Shown in pieces: positions 57,592 to 64,000 of a stretch of DNA of 64,000 nucleotides. The notes under the pieces were generated by a model that had not been told where the DNA came from, did no database searches, and saw only the letters and a program-made list of their open reading frames with translations. Where the stretch lies: contig NZ_LR733979.1 in NCBI RefSeq assembly GCF_902506605.1, forward strand, positions 135,468-199,467, written 5' to 3'. Origin of the DNA: Sphingomonas sp. AX6 (GTDB lineage: Bacteria > Pseudomonadota > Alphaproteobacteria > Sphingomonadales > Sphingomonadaceae). A program made the position numbers and the translations under genes. The first letter of the stretch is position 1; the number at the start of each line of letters is the position of its first letter.

Positions 57592-58386
57592 ATGAGCCAG
57601 GGCAGTCAGATTGCGAGCGCGTTTGTCGACGCGCGGCGCGCGGCACGGGCCCTGCCCGATTATCCCGGCACCCCGCCGACCAGCCTGGACGCCGCCTATG
57701 CGGTCCAGAACGATGCGATCCGTTTGTTCGGACAGCCCGTTGCGGGCTGGAAAGTCGGGCGGATCAACCCGCCGCTCGACCGACAACTCGGTAGCGACCG
57801 TTTGGCGGGACCGATCTTTCCAGACACCGTCGTCGATGGTCGCGGCACCACTCCAGCTATGCCGGTGTTCGCCGATGGCTTCGGCGCGGCAGAGGCCGAA
57901 TATCTGATGCGGATCGGCACCGCGCCCGACCCGACACGCACCGACTGGAGCTTCGATGACACCGTTTCCCATATCGACGCGGTGCATGTCGGGCTTGAGA
58001 TCGCGTCCTCGCCCTTTCCCGGCATCAACGATCTGGGACCGCTCGTCACGATCAGCGATTTCGGCAACAATCACGGGCTGGTGATCGGCGACGCGATCGA
58101 CGGGTGGCGGGATCGCGGCTTTGTCGGCTGGCCGGTGCGGCTGGAGATCGACGGCGCGGTCGCGGGCGAAGCGACGGCAGAGACGATGCTCGACGGCCCG
58201 ATCGGCGCGGCCGCCTGGCTGTTCACCACGCTGGCGGCGCGCGGCATCGCGCTGGCCCCCGGACAATGGATTTCAACCGGCGCGGTGACCGGGGTGCATG
58301 TCGTGCGCCCCGGTGCAAAGGTCACCGCGACGTTCAAGGATATGGCCGTCAGTTGCTCGATAGAGGCAGCGCGGCCGCAGGGATAA
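57592..58386 (+). CDS. 2-keto-4-pentenoate hydratase / fumarylacetoacetate hydrolase-related protein
   Basis: A 264-residue protein of the MhpD-type hydratase family: LPDYPGTPPTSLDAAYAVQNDAIR, AGWKVGRINPP, FGAAEAEYLMRIG (metal ligands), HVGLEIASSPFPGINDLGP and the C-terminal ISTGAVTGVHVVRPG. Known relatives hydrate 2-hydroxypenta-2,4-dienoate in aromatic meta-cleavage. No aromatic genes are near; instead it is paired with an ExuT-type transporter under the uronate operator, so it may act on a 2-keto-3-deoxy sugar acid. That role is inference. The ATG follows GAGGGGATGC. Confidence 0.8.
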   Translation: MSQGSQIASAFVDARRAARALPDYPGTPPTSLDAAYAVQNDAIRLFGQPVAGWKVGRINPPLDRQLGSDRLAGPIFPDTVVDGRGTTPAMPVFADGFGAAEAEYLMRIGTAPDPTRTDWSFDDTVSHIDAVHVGLEIASSPFPGINDLGPLVTISDFGNNHGLVIGDAIDGWRDRGFVGWPVRLEIDGAVAGEATAETMLDGPIGAAAWLFTTLAARGIALAPGQWISTGAVTGVHVVRPGAKVTATFKDMAVSCSIEAARPQG

Positions 58387-58410
58387 GCCTGCACCAGAGA
58401 GAGGATCATC

Positions 58411-59712
58411 ATGGACGCGCAACCCGCCACGGCACCGGGGCCAATCGCGACGAAGGTCGGCAGATATCGCTGGTCGATCATCGCGCTGCTGTTTTTCGCG
58501 ACCACGGTCAATTATATCGACCGCACGATGCTGGGGCTGCTCGCGCCGATGCTGGGCGACGAGCTGAGCTGGAACGAGAATGACTATGGCAACATCGTCA
58601 CCGCGTTTCAGGCGGCCTATGCGCTGGGCTTCCTGCTCATGGGCTGGCTGGTCGATCGGTTCGGGCCGAAGATCGGCTATTCGATCGCGATCACGATCTG
58701 GACGATCGGTCATGTCATGCACGGCTTCGCGACATCGGTGTTGTCGTTCATGCTGTCGCGGATCGTGCTGGGCGTCGGCGAGGCGGGGCATTTTCCCTCG
58801 GTCGTGCGCGCGTCGAGCGAGTGGTTCCCGCAAAAGGAGCGCGCCTATGCGATCGGCTGGGTCAATTCGGCGACCACGATCGGCGTCATCCTGACCGCCC
58901 CGACGTTGTGGGTGTTCATGACCTGGCTCGGCTTCGGCTGGCGCGAGACGTTCTTCTACACCGGCATTTTCGGCGCGGTGCTGCTGGTGCTGTGGCTGCT
59001 CTTGTACAGCAATCCGCGCGAAAGCGGCAAAGTCAGCGAAGCCGAACTCGCCTGGATCGAACATGACCCGCCCGAAAGGATCGAAAAGATCGGCTGGGGC
59101 AAGGTCGTACGCACGCGCGAAGCCTGGTCCTTCGCGACCGCCAAGTTCCTGACCGATCCGGTGTGGTTCCTGATGCTGTTCTGGTTACCCAAATATTTCA
59201 CGTCCACTTACGACGTCGATCTGTCGGTGGTGCTGCTCCCCATGATTGTCATGTACCTGCTCTCCGATGTCGGCAGCATCGCGGGAGGCTGGCTGTCGTC
59301 GCGGCTGATCCACAAGGGCTACACCCCCAATGTCGCGCGCAAGGTGACGATGCTGATCGCCGGGTGCTGCGTCACGCCGCTGCTATTCGTCACCAGCCTG
59401 GACAATATGTGGCTGGCGGTGGGCCTGATCGGGCTTGCGCTCGCCGGGCATCAGGCGTTTTCGTCCAACCTGCTGTCGATCCCGCCGGACATGTTTCCAA
59501 AGCGTGCGGTGGGATCGGTGATCGGGTTGGGCGGCTTTGCGGGTGGCATCGGCGGCATGATCATGGCCAAATCGACCGGGCTGGTGCTGGATGCGACCGC
59601 GGGAAATTACACGCTGATCTTCGCTTGCTGCACGGTGGTTTATTTCCTCGCGGTGGGGGCAATCCATCTGTTGTCGCCGCGGTTGAAGCCGGTGGAGATC
59701 GTACGGGTTTAG
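58411..59712 (+). CDS. MFS transporter of the anion:cation symporter family, hexuronate type (ExuT-like)
   Basis: A 433-residue 12-helix MFS carrier: YRWSIIALLFFATTVNYIDRTMLGLLAPML, then DYGNIVTAFQAAYALGFLLMGWLVDRFGPKIGYSIA (motif A), and GVGEAGHFPSVVRASSEWFPQKERAYAIG, typical of ExuT and related sugar-acid symporters. It would bring galacturonate or glucuronate across the inner membrane with protons, feeding UxaC. Start after GAGAGAGGATC, 24 bp downstream of the hydratase, so the two form an operon. Confidence 0.87.
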   Translation: MDAQPATAPGPIATKVGRYRWSIIALLFFATTVNYIDRTMLGLLAPMLGDELSWNENDYGNIVTAFQAAYALGFLLMGWLVDRFGPKIGYSIAITIWTIGHVMHGFATSVLSFMLSRIVLGVGEAGHFPSVVRASSEWFPQKERAYAIGWVNSATTIGVILTAPTLWVFMTWLGFGWRETFFYTGIFGAVLLVLWLLLYSNPRESGKVSEAELAWIEHDPPERIEKIGWGKVVRTREAWSFATAKFLTDPVWFLMLFWLPKYFTSTYDVDLSVVLLPMIVMYLLSDVGSIAGGWLSSRLIHKGYTPNVARKVTMLIAGCCVTPLLFVTSLDNMWLAVGLIGLALAGHQAFSSNLLSIPPDMFPKRAVGSVIGLGGFAGGIGGMIMAKSTGLVLDATAGNYTLIFACCTVVYFLAVGAIHLLSPRLKPVEIVRV

Positions 59713-59789
59713 GCGGCTATTCGGGCGATGCGCGCGTGCTTGCCGGCTTCGGTGGAAGCGTGTCGGGCTGACGCCCCCATGTGTCGGAG

Positions 59790-60083
59790 GGGTGCATCGC
59801 CAAAACCTCACGGGTTCCGACACGGCAAAGCCGCGTCGTCGGTCGGGGCCTTGGCCCCGCCGTCCGTGCGGTCGCTGAAACACAAATTAGCGCAGCTAAT
59901 TCGCTGCCACCGCTGGAGCGGGTGAAGAGATTCGAACCCCGCGCGTAGCCCGGAAGGGCGTAGCACCAACAAAATATTCGAGGGTTCCGACGTGGCAAAG
60001 CCACGTCGTCGGACATCGCCCAGGGCGATGCCGTCCGAACTGCCGCTGAGCACGATTTGGCGCAGCCGAATCGCTGAGGCAGT
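59790..60083 (-). repeat. two-copy array of a three-hairpin module following tRNA-Gly
   Basis: This fills most of the gene-free stretch 59713-60083. Read from tRNA-Gly outward on the minus strand, copy 1 (60083 to ~59968) and copy 2 (59913 to ~59790) have the same order. Stem 1 is closed by ACTGCC/GGCAGT or GCGGT/ACCGC around an inner hairpin with a CTGCG-type loop. Stem 2 is CATCGCC/GGCGATG or GGGGCC/GGCCCC. Stem 3 is CGACGTGGC-TTT-GCCACGTCG or CGACGCGGC-TTT-GCCGTGTCG. A common GGAACCC...TTTTG follows. Stems differ in sequence but stay paired, so the structure appears conserved. Copy 1 is bounded on both sides by tRNA-like 3' ends. Confidence 0.7.
59914..59944 (-). pseudogene. tRNA-Gly 3' fragment (T arm, acceptor half and CCA)
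   Basis: On the minus strand GGGGTTCGAATCTCTTCACC followed by CGCTCCA copies the T arm and 3' acceptor strand of the tRNA-Gly at 60084-60158, with a few changes. The rest of the tRNA is not present, though nearby GCTACGC resembles its 5' acceptor. It marks a duplicated tRNA tail within the hairpin array. Confidence 0.7.
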
Positions 60084-60158
60084 TGGAGCGGGCGAAGGGA
60101 TTCGAACCCTCGACCCCAACCTTGGCAAGGTTGTGCTCTACCCCTGAGCTACGCCCGC
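60084..60158 (-). tRNA. tRNA-Gly (anticodon GCC)
   Basis: Acceptor GCGGGCG pairs with CGCCCGC, followed by T and an encoded CCA. The D arm contains AGCTCAGGGGTAGAGC, the anticodon arm is CAACC-TTGCCAA-GGTTG giving GCC, and the T arm is AGGGTTCGAATCCCT. It decodes GGC and GGU. Confidence 0.96.
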
Positions 60159-60324
60159 TCTGGCGCCTGATCCCGGTTACGCGAACCGGGCGGGTAAGGC
60201 GGTGGCCTCTAGCAGCGGGTTCCGGGGTCGGCAACCCCCGATACGCAACTTTCGTTCGGGGGTTGGATGCCGCGCACAAAGCGCCCAAATAGAGCGCTTC
60301 CAATTCCCCGATCAGGAGCGCCCC

Positions 60325-61236
60325 TTGGCCACGCTAGGATTGTCCCCGCAGGAACGCGAAGCCGTCGAACAGTTCCGCAAGGACGTCGTCGAACCGTCCA
60401 TGACCAGCCTCGTCATCCTCGATTTCTGGGCCGAATGGTGCGGGCCGTGCAAGGCGCTGACGCCGACACTGGAAAAGGTCGCCGCCGATTATGCCGACAA
60501 GGGCGTGGTGCTGGCCAAGGTCAATGTCGATGAAAACAAGTTCATCGCGGCCCAATTCCAGATTCGATCGATCCCGACCGTCTATGCGATGTTTCAGGGC
60601 CAACCGGTCGCCGATCTGACCCAGACGCGCACCGAATCGCAGCTAAAGACGATGCTCGACCAGATATTGAAGCAAATCCCGCTCGATTCGCCTGCGGCGC
60701 AGGCCGAAGCCGACATCGAGCCGCTCATCGCCATGGGCGAGGAGGCGTTGGCACAGGGGGATGGCGACCGAGCGCTGTCGATCTTCTCCCAGATTGCGGA
60801 GATGGCGCCCGACAATCCGGCCGTCCATGCCGGCACCGTGCGCGCGTTGGTGTCGCTGGGCCGCACCGACGAAGCGCAGCAATTGCTGGATGCGCTACCT
60901 GAGGATGTGACCAAAGCCCCCGAGATCGACCGCGCGCGTTCCGCACTAGCCCTTGCCACCACCGCACAGCCGGTCGGCGATCTTGCCGCGCTGGAGGCCG
61001 AAGTCGCCGCCAATCCGGCCGACATGGACGCGCGCATGAAGCTTGCCGACGGCCAGATGGCGGCGGGCAACCGCGATGCCGCCGCCGACACCCTGCTTGC
61101 GCTAATCGCCGAGGATCGCGACTGGAACGAAGCGGCAGCGCGCGCGCGGCTGCTCCAGATTTTCGAAGTCGTCGGCCTCGAAGACCCCTGGGTCTCCGCA
61201 CAGCGCCGCCGCCTGTCCGCGACCCTGTTCGGGTGA
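60325..61236 (+). CDS. thioredoxin-TPR protein (CnoX/YbbN type co-chaperone)
   Basis: A 303-residue protein. Residues ~20-115 form a thioredoxin domain with the redox-type active site FWAEWCGPCKALTPTLEKV (Cys 39 and 42), and residues ~130-300 form tetratricopeptide repeats (EALAQGDGDRALSIFSQIAEMAPDNPAVHAG). Such proteins guard client proteins against over-oxidation and hand them to GroEL or DnaK. Start is a TTG with AGGAG seven bases upstream; no ATG fits. Its stop overlaps the LON-domain gene. Confidence 0.88.
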   Translation: MATLGLSPQEREAVEQFRKDVVEPSMTSLVILDFWAEWCGPCKALTPTLEKVAADYADKGVVLAKVNVDENKFIAAQFQIRSIPTVYAMFQGQPVADLTQTRTESQLKTMLDQILKQIPLDSPAAQAEADIEPLIAMGEEALAQGDGDRALSIFSQIAEMAPDNPAVHAGTVRALVSLGRTDEAQQLLDALPEDVTKAPEIDRARSALALATTAQPVGDLAALEAEVAANPADMDARMKLADGQMAAGNRDAAADTLLALIAEDRDWNEAAARARLLQIFEVVGLEDPWVSAQRRRLSATLFG

Positions 61237-61841
61237 GCACGCGGCTGTCGATCTTCCCCCTGGGGGGTGCGCTGCTGTTTCCGCACATGCACCTGCCGTT
61301 GCACATTTTCGAGCCGCGCTATCGATCGATGGTGTCCGACGCACTCGCTCGCGATCGCCGCATCGGCATGATCCAGCCGCGCGAAGGGGGCGAGAAGCCC
61401 GCCTTGTTCGACGTCGGTTGCGTCGGTCAGATCATCGATGTCGAAGCGCATGAGGATGGACGCTACGACATCGTGCTTCAGGGCGTGTCGCTGTTCCGCG
61501 TGACGCGCGAGTTGGAAGTGCCAACGCCGTTTCGCCAGGTCGAGGCGGAAATGCTGCCGGCGGAGAGTAAAACCGACTTGTCGCTTGGCGAACGCGCTAG
61601 CCTGGAAATGGAGTCGCGCCGCTTTGCCGATGCTCAGGGCTATGCGGTGGATTGGGAAGCCGTCTCTCGGCTCGACGACCAGAGCCTCGTCAATGGTATC
61701 GCCCAGATCGCCCCGTTCGACGCCGCATCGAAACAGGCGCTGCTGGAAGCGCCGGATATTGCGACACGCACCGAACTGATCGTGCAACTGATGCAATTCT
61801 ACGGGCGGCACGGCGATGATGAGGCGGGCACGCTTCAGTAA
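61233..61841 (+). CDS. LON N-terminal (substrate-binding) domain protein
   Basis: A 202-residue stand-alone LON substrate-binding domain: RLSIFPLGGALLFPHMHLPLHIFEPRYRSMV, GCVGQIIDVEAHEDGRYDIVLQGVSLFRV. It lacks the ATPase and protease parts of Lon. The family function is unknown. GTG start inside the stop of the thioredoxin-TPR gene, which implies coupled expression and perhaps a shared role in protein quality control. Confidence 0.87.
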   Translation: MSTRLSIFPLGGALLFPHMHLPLHIFEPRYRSMVSDALARDRRIGMIQPREGGEKPALFDVGCVGQIIDVEAHEDGRYDIVLQGVSLFRVTRELEVPTPFRQVEAEMLPAESKTDLSLGERASLEMESRRFADAQGYAVDWEAVSRLDDQSLVNGIAQIAPFDAASKQALLEAPDIATRTELIVQLMQFYGRHGDDEAGTLQ

Positions 61842-61849
61842 GTGGGCAT

Positions 61850-63064
61850 TTAGGAGCGCGAGGCCGGAGCCACCCCCCGCCCCGCAAAATGCCCGATCGC
61901 AGCACCACCCAGCAACACCACCGCCGCAATCACGAACACCAGCCCCGGCATCGCCACCACCGACACTCCGTACACCGCGCCGAAGAACAACGGCGAGATT
62001 ACCCCCGCGACGCTCGCCACACTGTTGTTTGCGCCCTGCAACTGACCCTGTTCACGCTCGGACACCAATCGCGTCATCAGCGACTGGATCGTCGGCAACG
62101 CCAGCGACCACAAGGCATTGGGCACCAGCGCGGCGATGAACAGCCAGCCGGTCGGGGCCAGCCCCATGCCGAGAATGCCGAACGCGCCGAGCACCAGCCC
62201 GACTACCATCGTTCGCCGATCGCCCAGCCGTGCCGACACCCGCCCGACCAGGAAAATCTGCACCAGCATCTCGAGCAAGCCAGCGAACGCCAGCAACAAC
62301 CCAGTCTCCAGCGGCCCGAACCCGTATCGGTGCGCGGCATAGAGCACGAACACCGCGGAAAAGACGTGGTGCGCGAAATAAAGCATGAAATAGACCCAGG
62401 CGAGCCCGGTCAGCTCCGCATGCCGCCGTAGCAGCCGGAACGCGCCCAAAGGATTGGCGCGGCTCCACGCGAACGCCATGCGCCGCTCCTTCGGCAGCGA
62501 TTCGGGCAGCACGAACAGGCCGTAGAGGAAGGCCAGCGCCGAAAGCGCCGCCGCCACCCAGAACGGCGTGCGCGGCCCCCATTCGCCCAGCACGCCGCCC
62601 AGTGCAGGCCCGGCAATGAACCCCGCGCTGAATGCCGCCCCGACCAGGCCATACGCCTTGGCGCGCCCCTCTGGCGGGATGATGTCGGCGAGATAGGCAT
62701 AGACCGCGGTGAAGCTGGACGAGGTGATCCCGCCGATGATCCGCCCCACCGCCAGCCACCACAAATTGGGTGCCAGCGCCATCAACACCCAATCGACCGC
62801 CAGCCCAAAGATCGAAATCAGGATGACCGGACGCCTGCCGAACCGGTCGGACAGCGATCCGATGATCGGCGAGAACACGAACTGCATCAGCGCCCACAAC
62901 GCGACCATCACCCCGTTCCACCACCCGGCGGTCGATGCGGACCCGGCAAACTCCTCGATCAGGATGGGCAGCACCGGAATCACCAGCCCCATCGCCATCA
63001 CGTCGAGCGCGGCGGTCACGAGCACGAAGGCGATGGCGGGCCGATGCCGGTTGAGCGCGGTCAT
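61850..63064 (-). CDS. MFS transporter, TCR/Tet family
   Basis: A 404-residue 12-helix exporter. FVLVTAALDVMAMGLVIPVLPILIEEFAG opens the first helix, GSLSDRFGRRPVILIS is motif A between helices 2 and 3, and GRIIGGITSSSFTAVYAYLADI follows as in TetA-type carriers. It probably exports drugs or metabolites; tetracycline resistance should not be assumed, as this group is broad. It converges with the LON-domain gene, 8 bp between stops. Confidence 0.85.
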   Translation of the reverse strand: MTALNRHRPAIAFVLVTAALDVMAMGLVIPVLPILIEEFAGSASTAGWWNGVMVALWALMQFVFSPIIGSLSDRFGRRPVILISIFGLAVDWVLMALAPNLWWLAVGRIIGGITSSSFTAVYAYLADIIPPEGRAKAYGLVGAAFSAGFIAGPALGGVLGEWGPRTPFWVAAALSALAFLYGLFVLPESLPKERRMAFAWSRANPLGAFRLLRRHAELTGLAWVYFMLYFAHHVFSAVFVLYAAHRYGFGPLETGLLLAFAGLLEMLVQIFLVGRVSARLGDRRTMVVGLVLGAFGILGMGLAPTGWLFIAALVPNALWSLALPTIQSLMTRLVSEREQGQLQGANNSVASVAGVISPLFFGAVYGVSVVAMPGLVFVIAAVVLLGGAAIGHFAGRGVAPASRS

Positions 63065-63146
63065 GGGGACGGATTCCTGAACCGCAGCGGGAGCCCGCGC
63101 GATTCGATTATGGGAGTGGGTAGCAGGTAGCGTGCCGATAACTACT

Positions 63147-63253
63147 CGTCACCCCGGACTTGTTCCGGGGTCCACCGGGCGGCGGGCAAAACGCTTTGTG
63201 CGCGAGCGAAGCACAATCGGCTTAGTGGACCCCGGAACAAGTCCGGGGTGACG
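63147..63253. repeat. pair of facing REP-like palindromes
   Basis: The left copy CGTCACCCCGGACTTGTTCC... (63147-63176) and the right copy ...CCGGAACAAGTCCGGGGTGACG (63225-63253) are near-perfect inverted partners. Here the element lies between two genes of the same strand, downstream of the UbiH-type gene, where it could serve as terminator. Confidence 0.8.
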
Positions 63254-63263
63254 AAACGGGACT

Positions 63264-64000
63264 TTAGACCGTCATCCCCTGAAGCAGTTTCGGCAAATCG
63301 CCCGACTCACCGCGCGCTTCGGCCATGAACCGGTTCTTCAGCGGCGGCACCGCATTCACCGCCGAAATCCCGAACCGCCGCACTGCGCTGGCGGTCTTGC
63401 CGGGAATACCGAACAGTCGCGTCAGCAGGTCGGTCGATGCCGCCACCATGAACGTATCCAGCCCGCGCCACCGCTCGTACCGCGTCAGCACCTGCGCGTC
63501 GCCCAGATCGAGCCCCAGCCGTTTGCCCTCGACCAGCACCTCGACCAGCGTCGCGACGTCGCGATAGCCCAGATTGACGCCCTGCCCCGCGATGGGATGG
63601 ATACCATGCGCCGCGTCGCCGACCAGCGCGAGCCGTTCGCCGGTGACCTTCGCCGCGTGGTGGAATCCCAACGGATAGCTCGACCGCTGCGTGACCGGGC
63701 CAAGCGTACCCAGAAACCCGCCCATCCGTTTTTCCGCCTCGGCCAGCCAACCGCGATTACCCAGCTTGAGCAGACCGGGCGCGTCCTTGGCATCCACCGT
63801 CCACACGATCGCCGAACGGTGGCCATTCTCGTCATCCAGCAGCGGCAGGATCGCGAACGGCCCCGCCGGATAGAAGATCTCGAACGCCGTATTCTCGTGC
63901 GGGTGTTCGTGGTTCAGCGTCGCGATCATCGCGACATGGTCATATTGCCAGCGCGCGACGTTGATCCCGGCGGCCTCGCGCATCGGCGAGCGACGTCCCT
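63264..64000 (-). CDS. UbiH/UbiF/VisC/COQ6-type FAD-dependent hydroxylase, C-terminal part
   Basis: The gene runs past the window end, so about 245 C-terminal residues are visible. The frame includes the GRRSP element just before the FAD-domain strand, YPLGFHHAAKVTGERLALVGDAAHGIHPIAGQGVNLGYRD (the family GDAAH motif that binds FAD and the pyrophosphate), and the closing GISAVNAVPPLKNRFMAEARG. These enzymes hydroxylate the ubiquinone ring. Which position it modifies cannot be told from this half. Confidence 0.88.
   Translation of the reverse strand, partial: GRRSPMREAAGINVARWQYDHVAMIATLNHEHPHENTAFEIFYPAGPFAILPLLDDENGHRSAIVWTVDAKDAPGLLKLGNRGWLAEAEKRMGGFLGTLGPVTQRSSYPLGFHHAAKVTGERLALVGDAAHGIHPIAGQGVNLGYRDVATLVEVLVEGKRLGLDLGDAQVLTRYERWRGLDTFMVAASTDLLTRLFGIPGKTASAVRRFGISAVNAVPPLKNRFMAEARGESGDLPKLLQGMTV

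Noticed and set aside
57490..58266. N-terminal extension of the LacI frame
   Set aside because: It is antisense to the hydratase gene and would place 260 residues before the helix-turn-helix, unlike any LacI protein.
59808..60303. Open frames over the tRNA-Gly region (both strands)
   Set aside because: They translate tRNA-Gly and the hairpin array. The familiar 'GFEPSTPTLARLCSTPELRP' and 'SRVRIPSPAP' strings are translated tRNA sequence, not proteins.

Overview
The window reads as a chromosomal segment of an alphaproteobacterium of the Sphingomonas group (order Sphingomonadales). This rests on the high GC content, the plsX-fabH-ihfA-merR and hemC-hemD-Mic60 gene orders, the DUF1674/SdhAF4 gene beside htpX, the TonB-receptor style, and the dispersed REP-like palindromes between genes. 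No phage, transposase, CRISPR array or plasmid gene was seen.

Region 1 (1-14908) is a pectin/hexuronate utilisation cluster. It holds the end of kduD, a KDG kinase, a secreted type-B carboxylesterase, a pectate lyase with a ThuA-cupin protein on the minus strand, a divergent TonB-dependent receptor with a Tat-exported GH43 glycosidase, and the translationally coupled uxaC, UxuB/UxaB-type reductase and uxaA. Together these would import oligouronides and convert hexuronates to 2-keto-3-deoxygluconate and its phosphate.

Region 2 (14985-54534) is mostly housekeeping: a DUF72 protein, a glutaryl-CoA dehydrogenase/CoA-transferase pair, hemCD with a Mic60-like gene, tsaD-gpsA, AsmA, SdhAF4, htpX-rsmB, rpe with a heparinase-like gene, msrA, an aspartate aminotransferase, a pabB-pabC fusion, an MBL hydrolase with an HDAC-like deacetylase, rpmF-plsX-fabH-ihfA-merR, polA with a flippase, a class A beta-lactamase-like lipoprotein, nadB, lolA, tRNA-Leu, a GH2 glycosidase, a PLD-type phospholipid synthase, rpoZ, rlmE and ppx/gppA.

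Region 3 (54684-60158) returns to uronates. After tRNA-Gln come a truncated lipoprotein gene fused head-on to a truncated kduI, a frameshifted nucleotidyltransferase, a LacI-family repressor, a divergent FAH-family hydratase and an ExuT-type transporter. A motif TGACACCGGT occurs upstream of the pectate lyase, the receptor, the broken kduI, and between the repressor and the hydratase. One LacI-type regulon therefore appears to join regions 1 and 3 across about 40 kb. Next to tRNA-Gly lies a two-copy array of a tRNA 3' tail plus a three-hairpin module whose stems show paired substitutions.

Region 4 (60325-64000) holds a thioredoxin-TPR protein, a LON-domain protein, a Tet-type MFS exporter and the end of a UbiH-type hydroxylase. 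Most genes are complete. The clear decay is confined to 55006-56446. All family assignments are from reading the sequence; no database search was possible.
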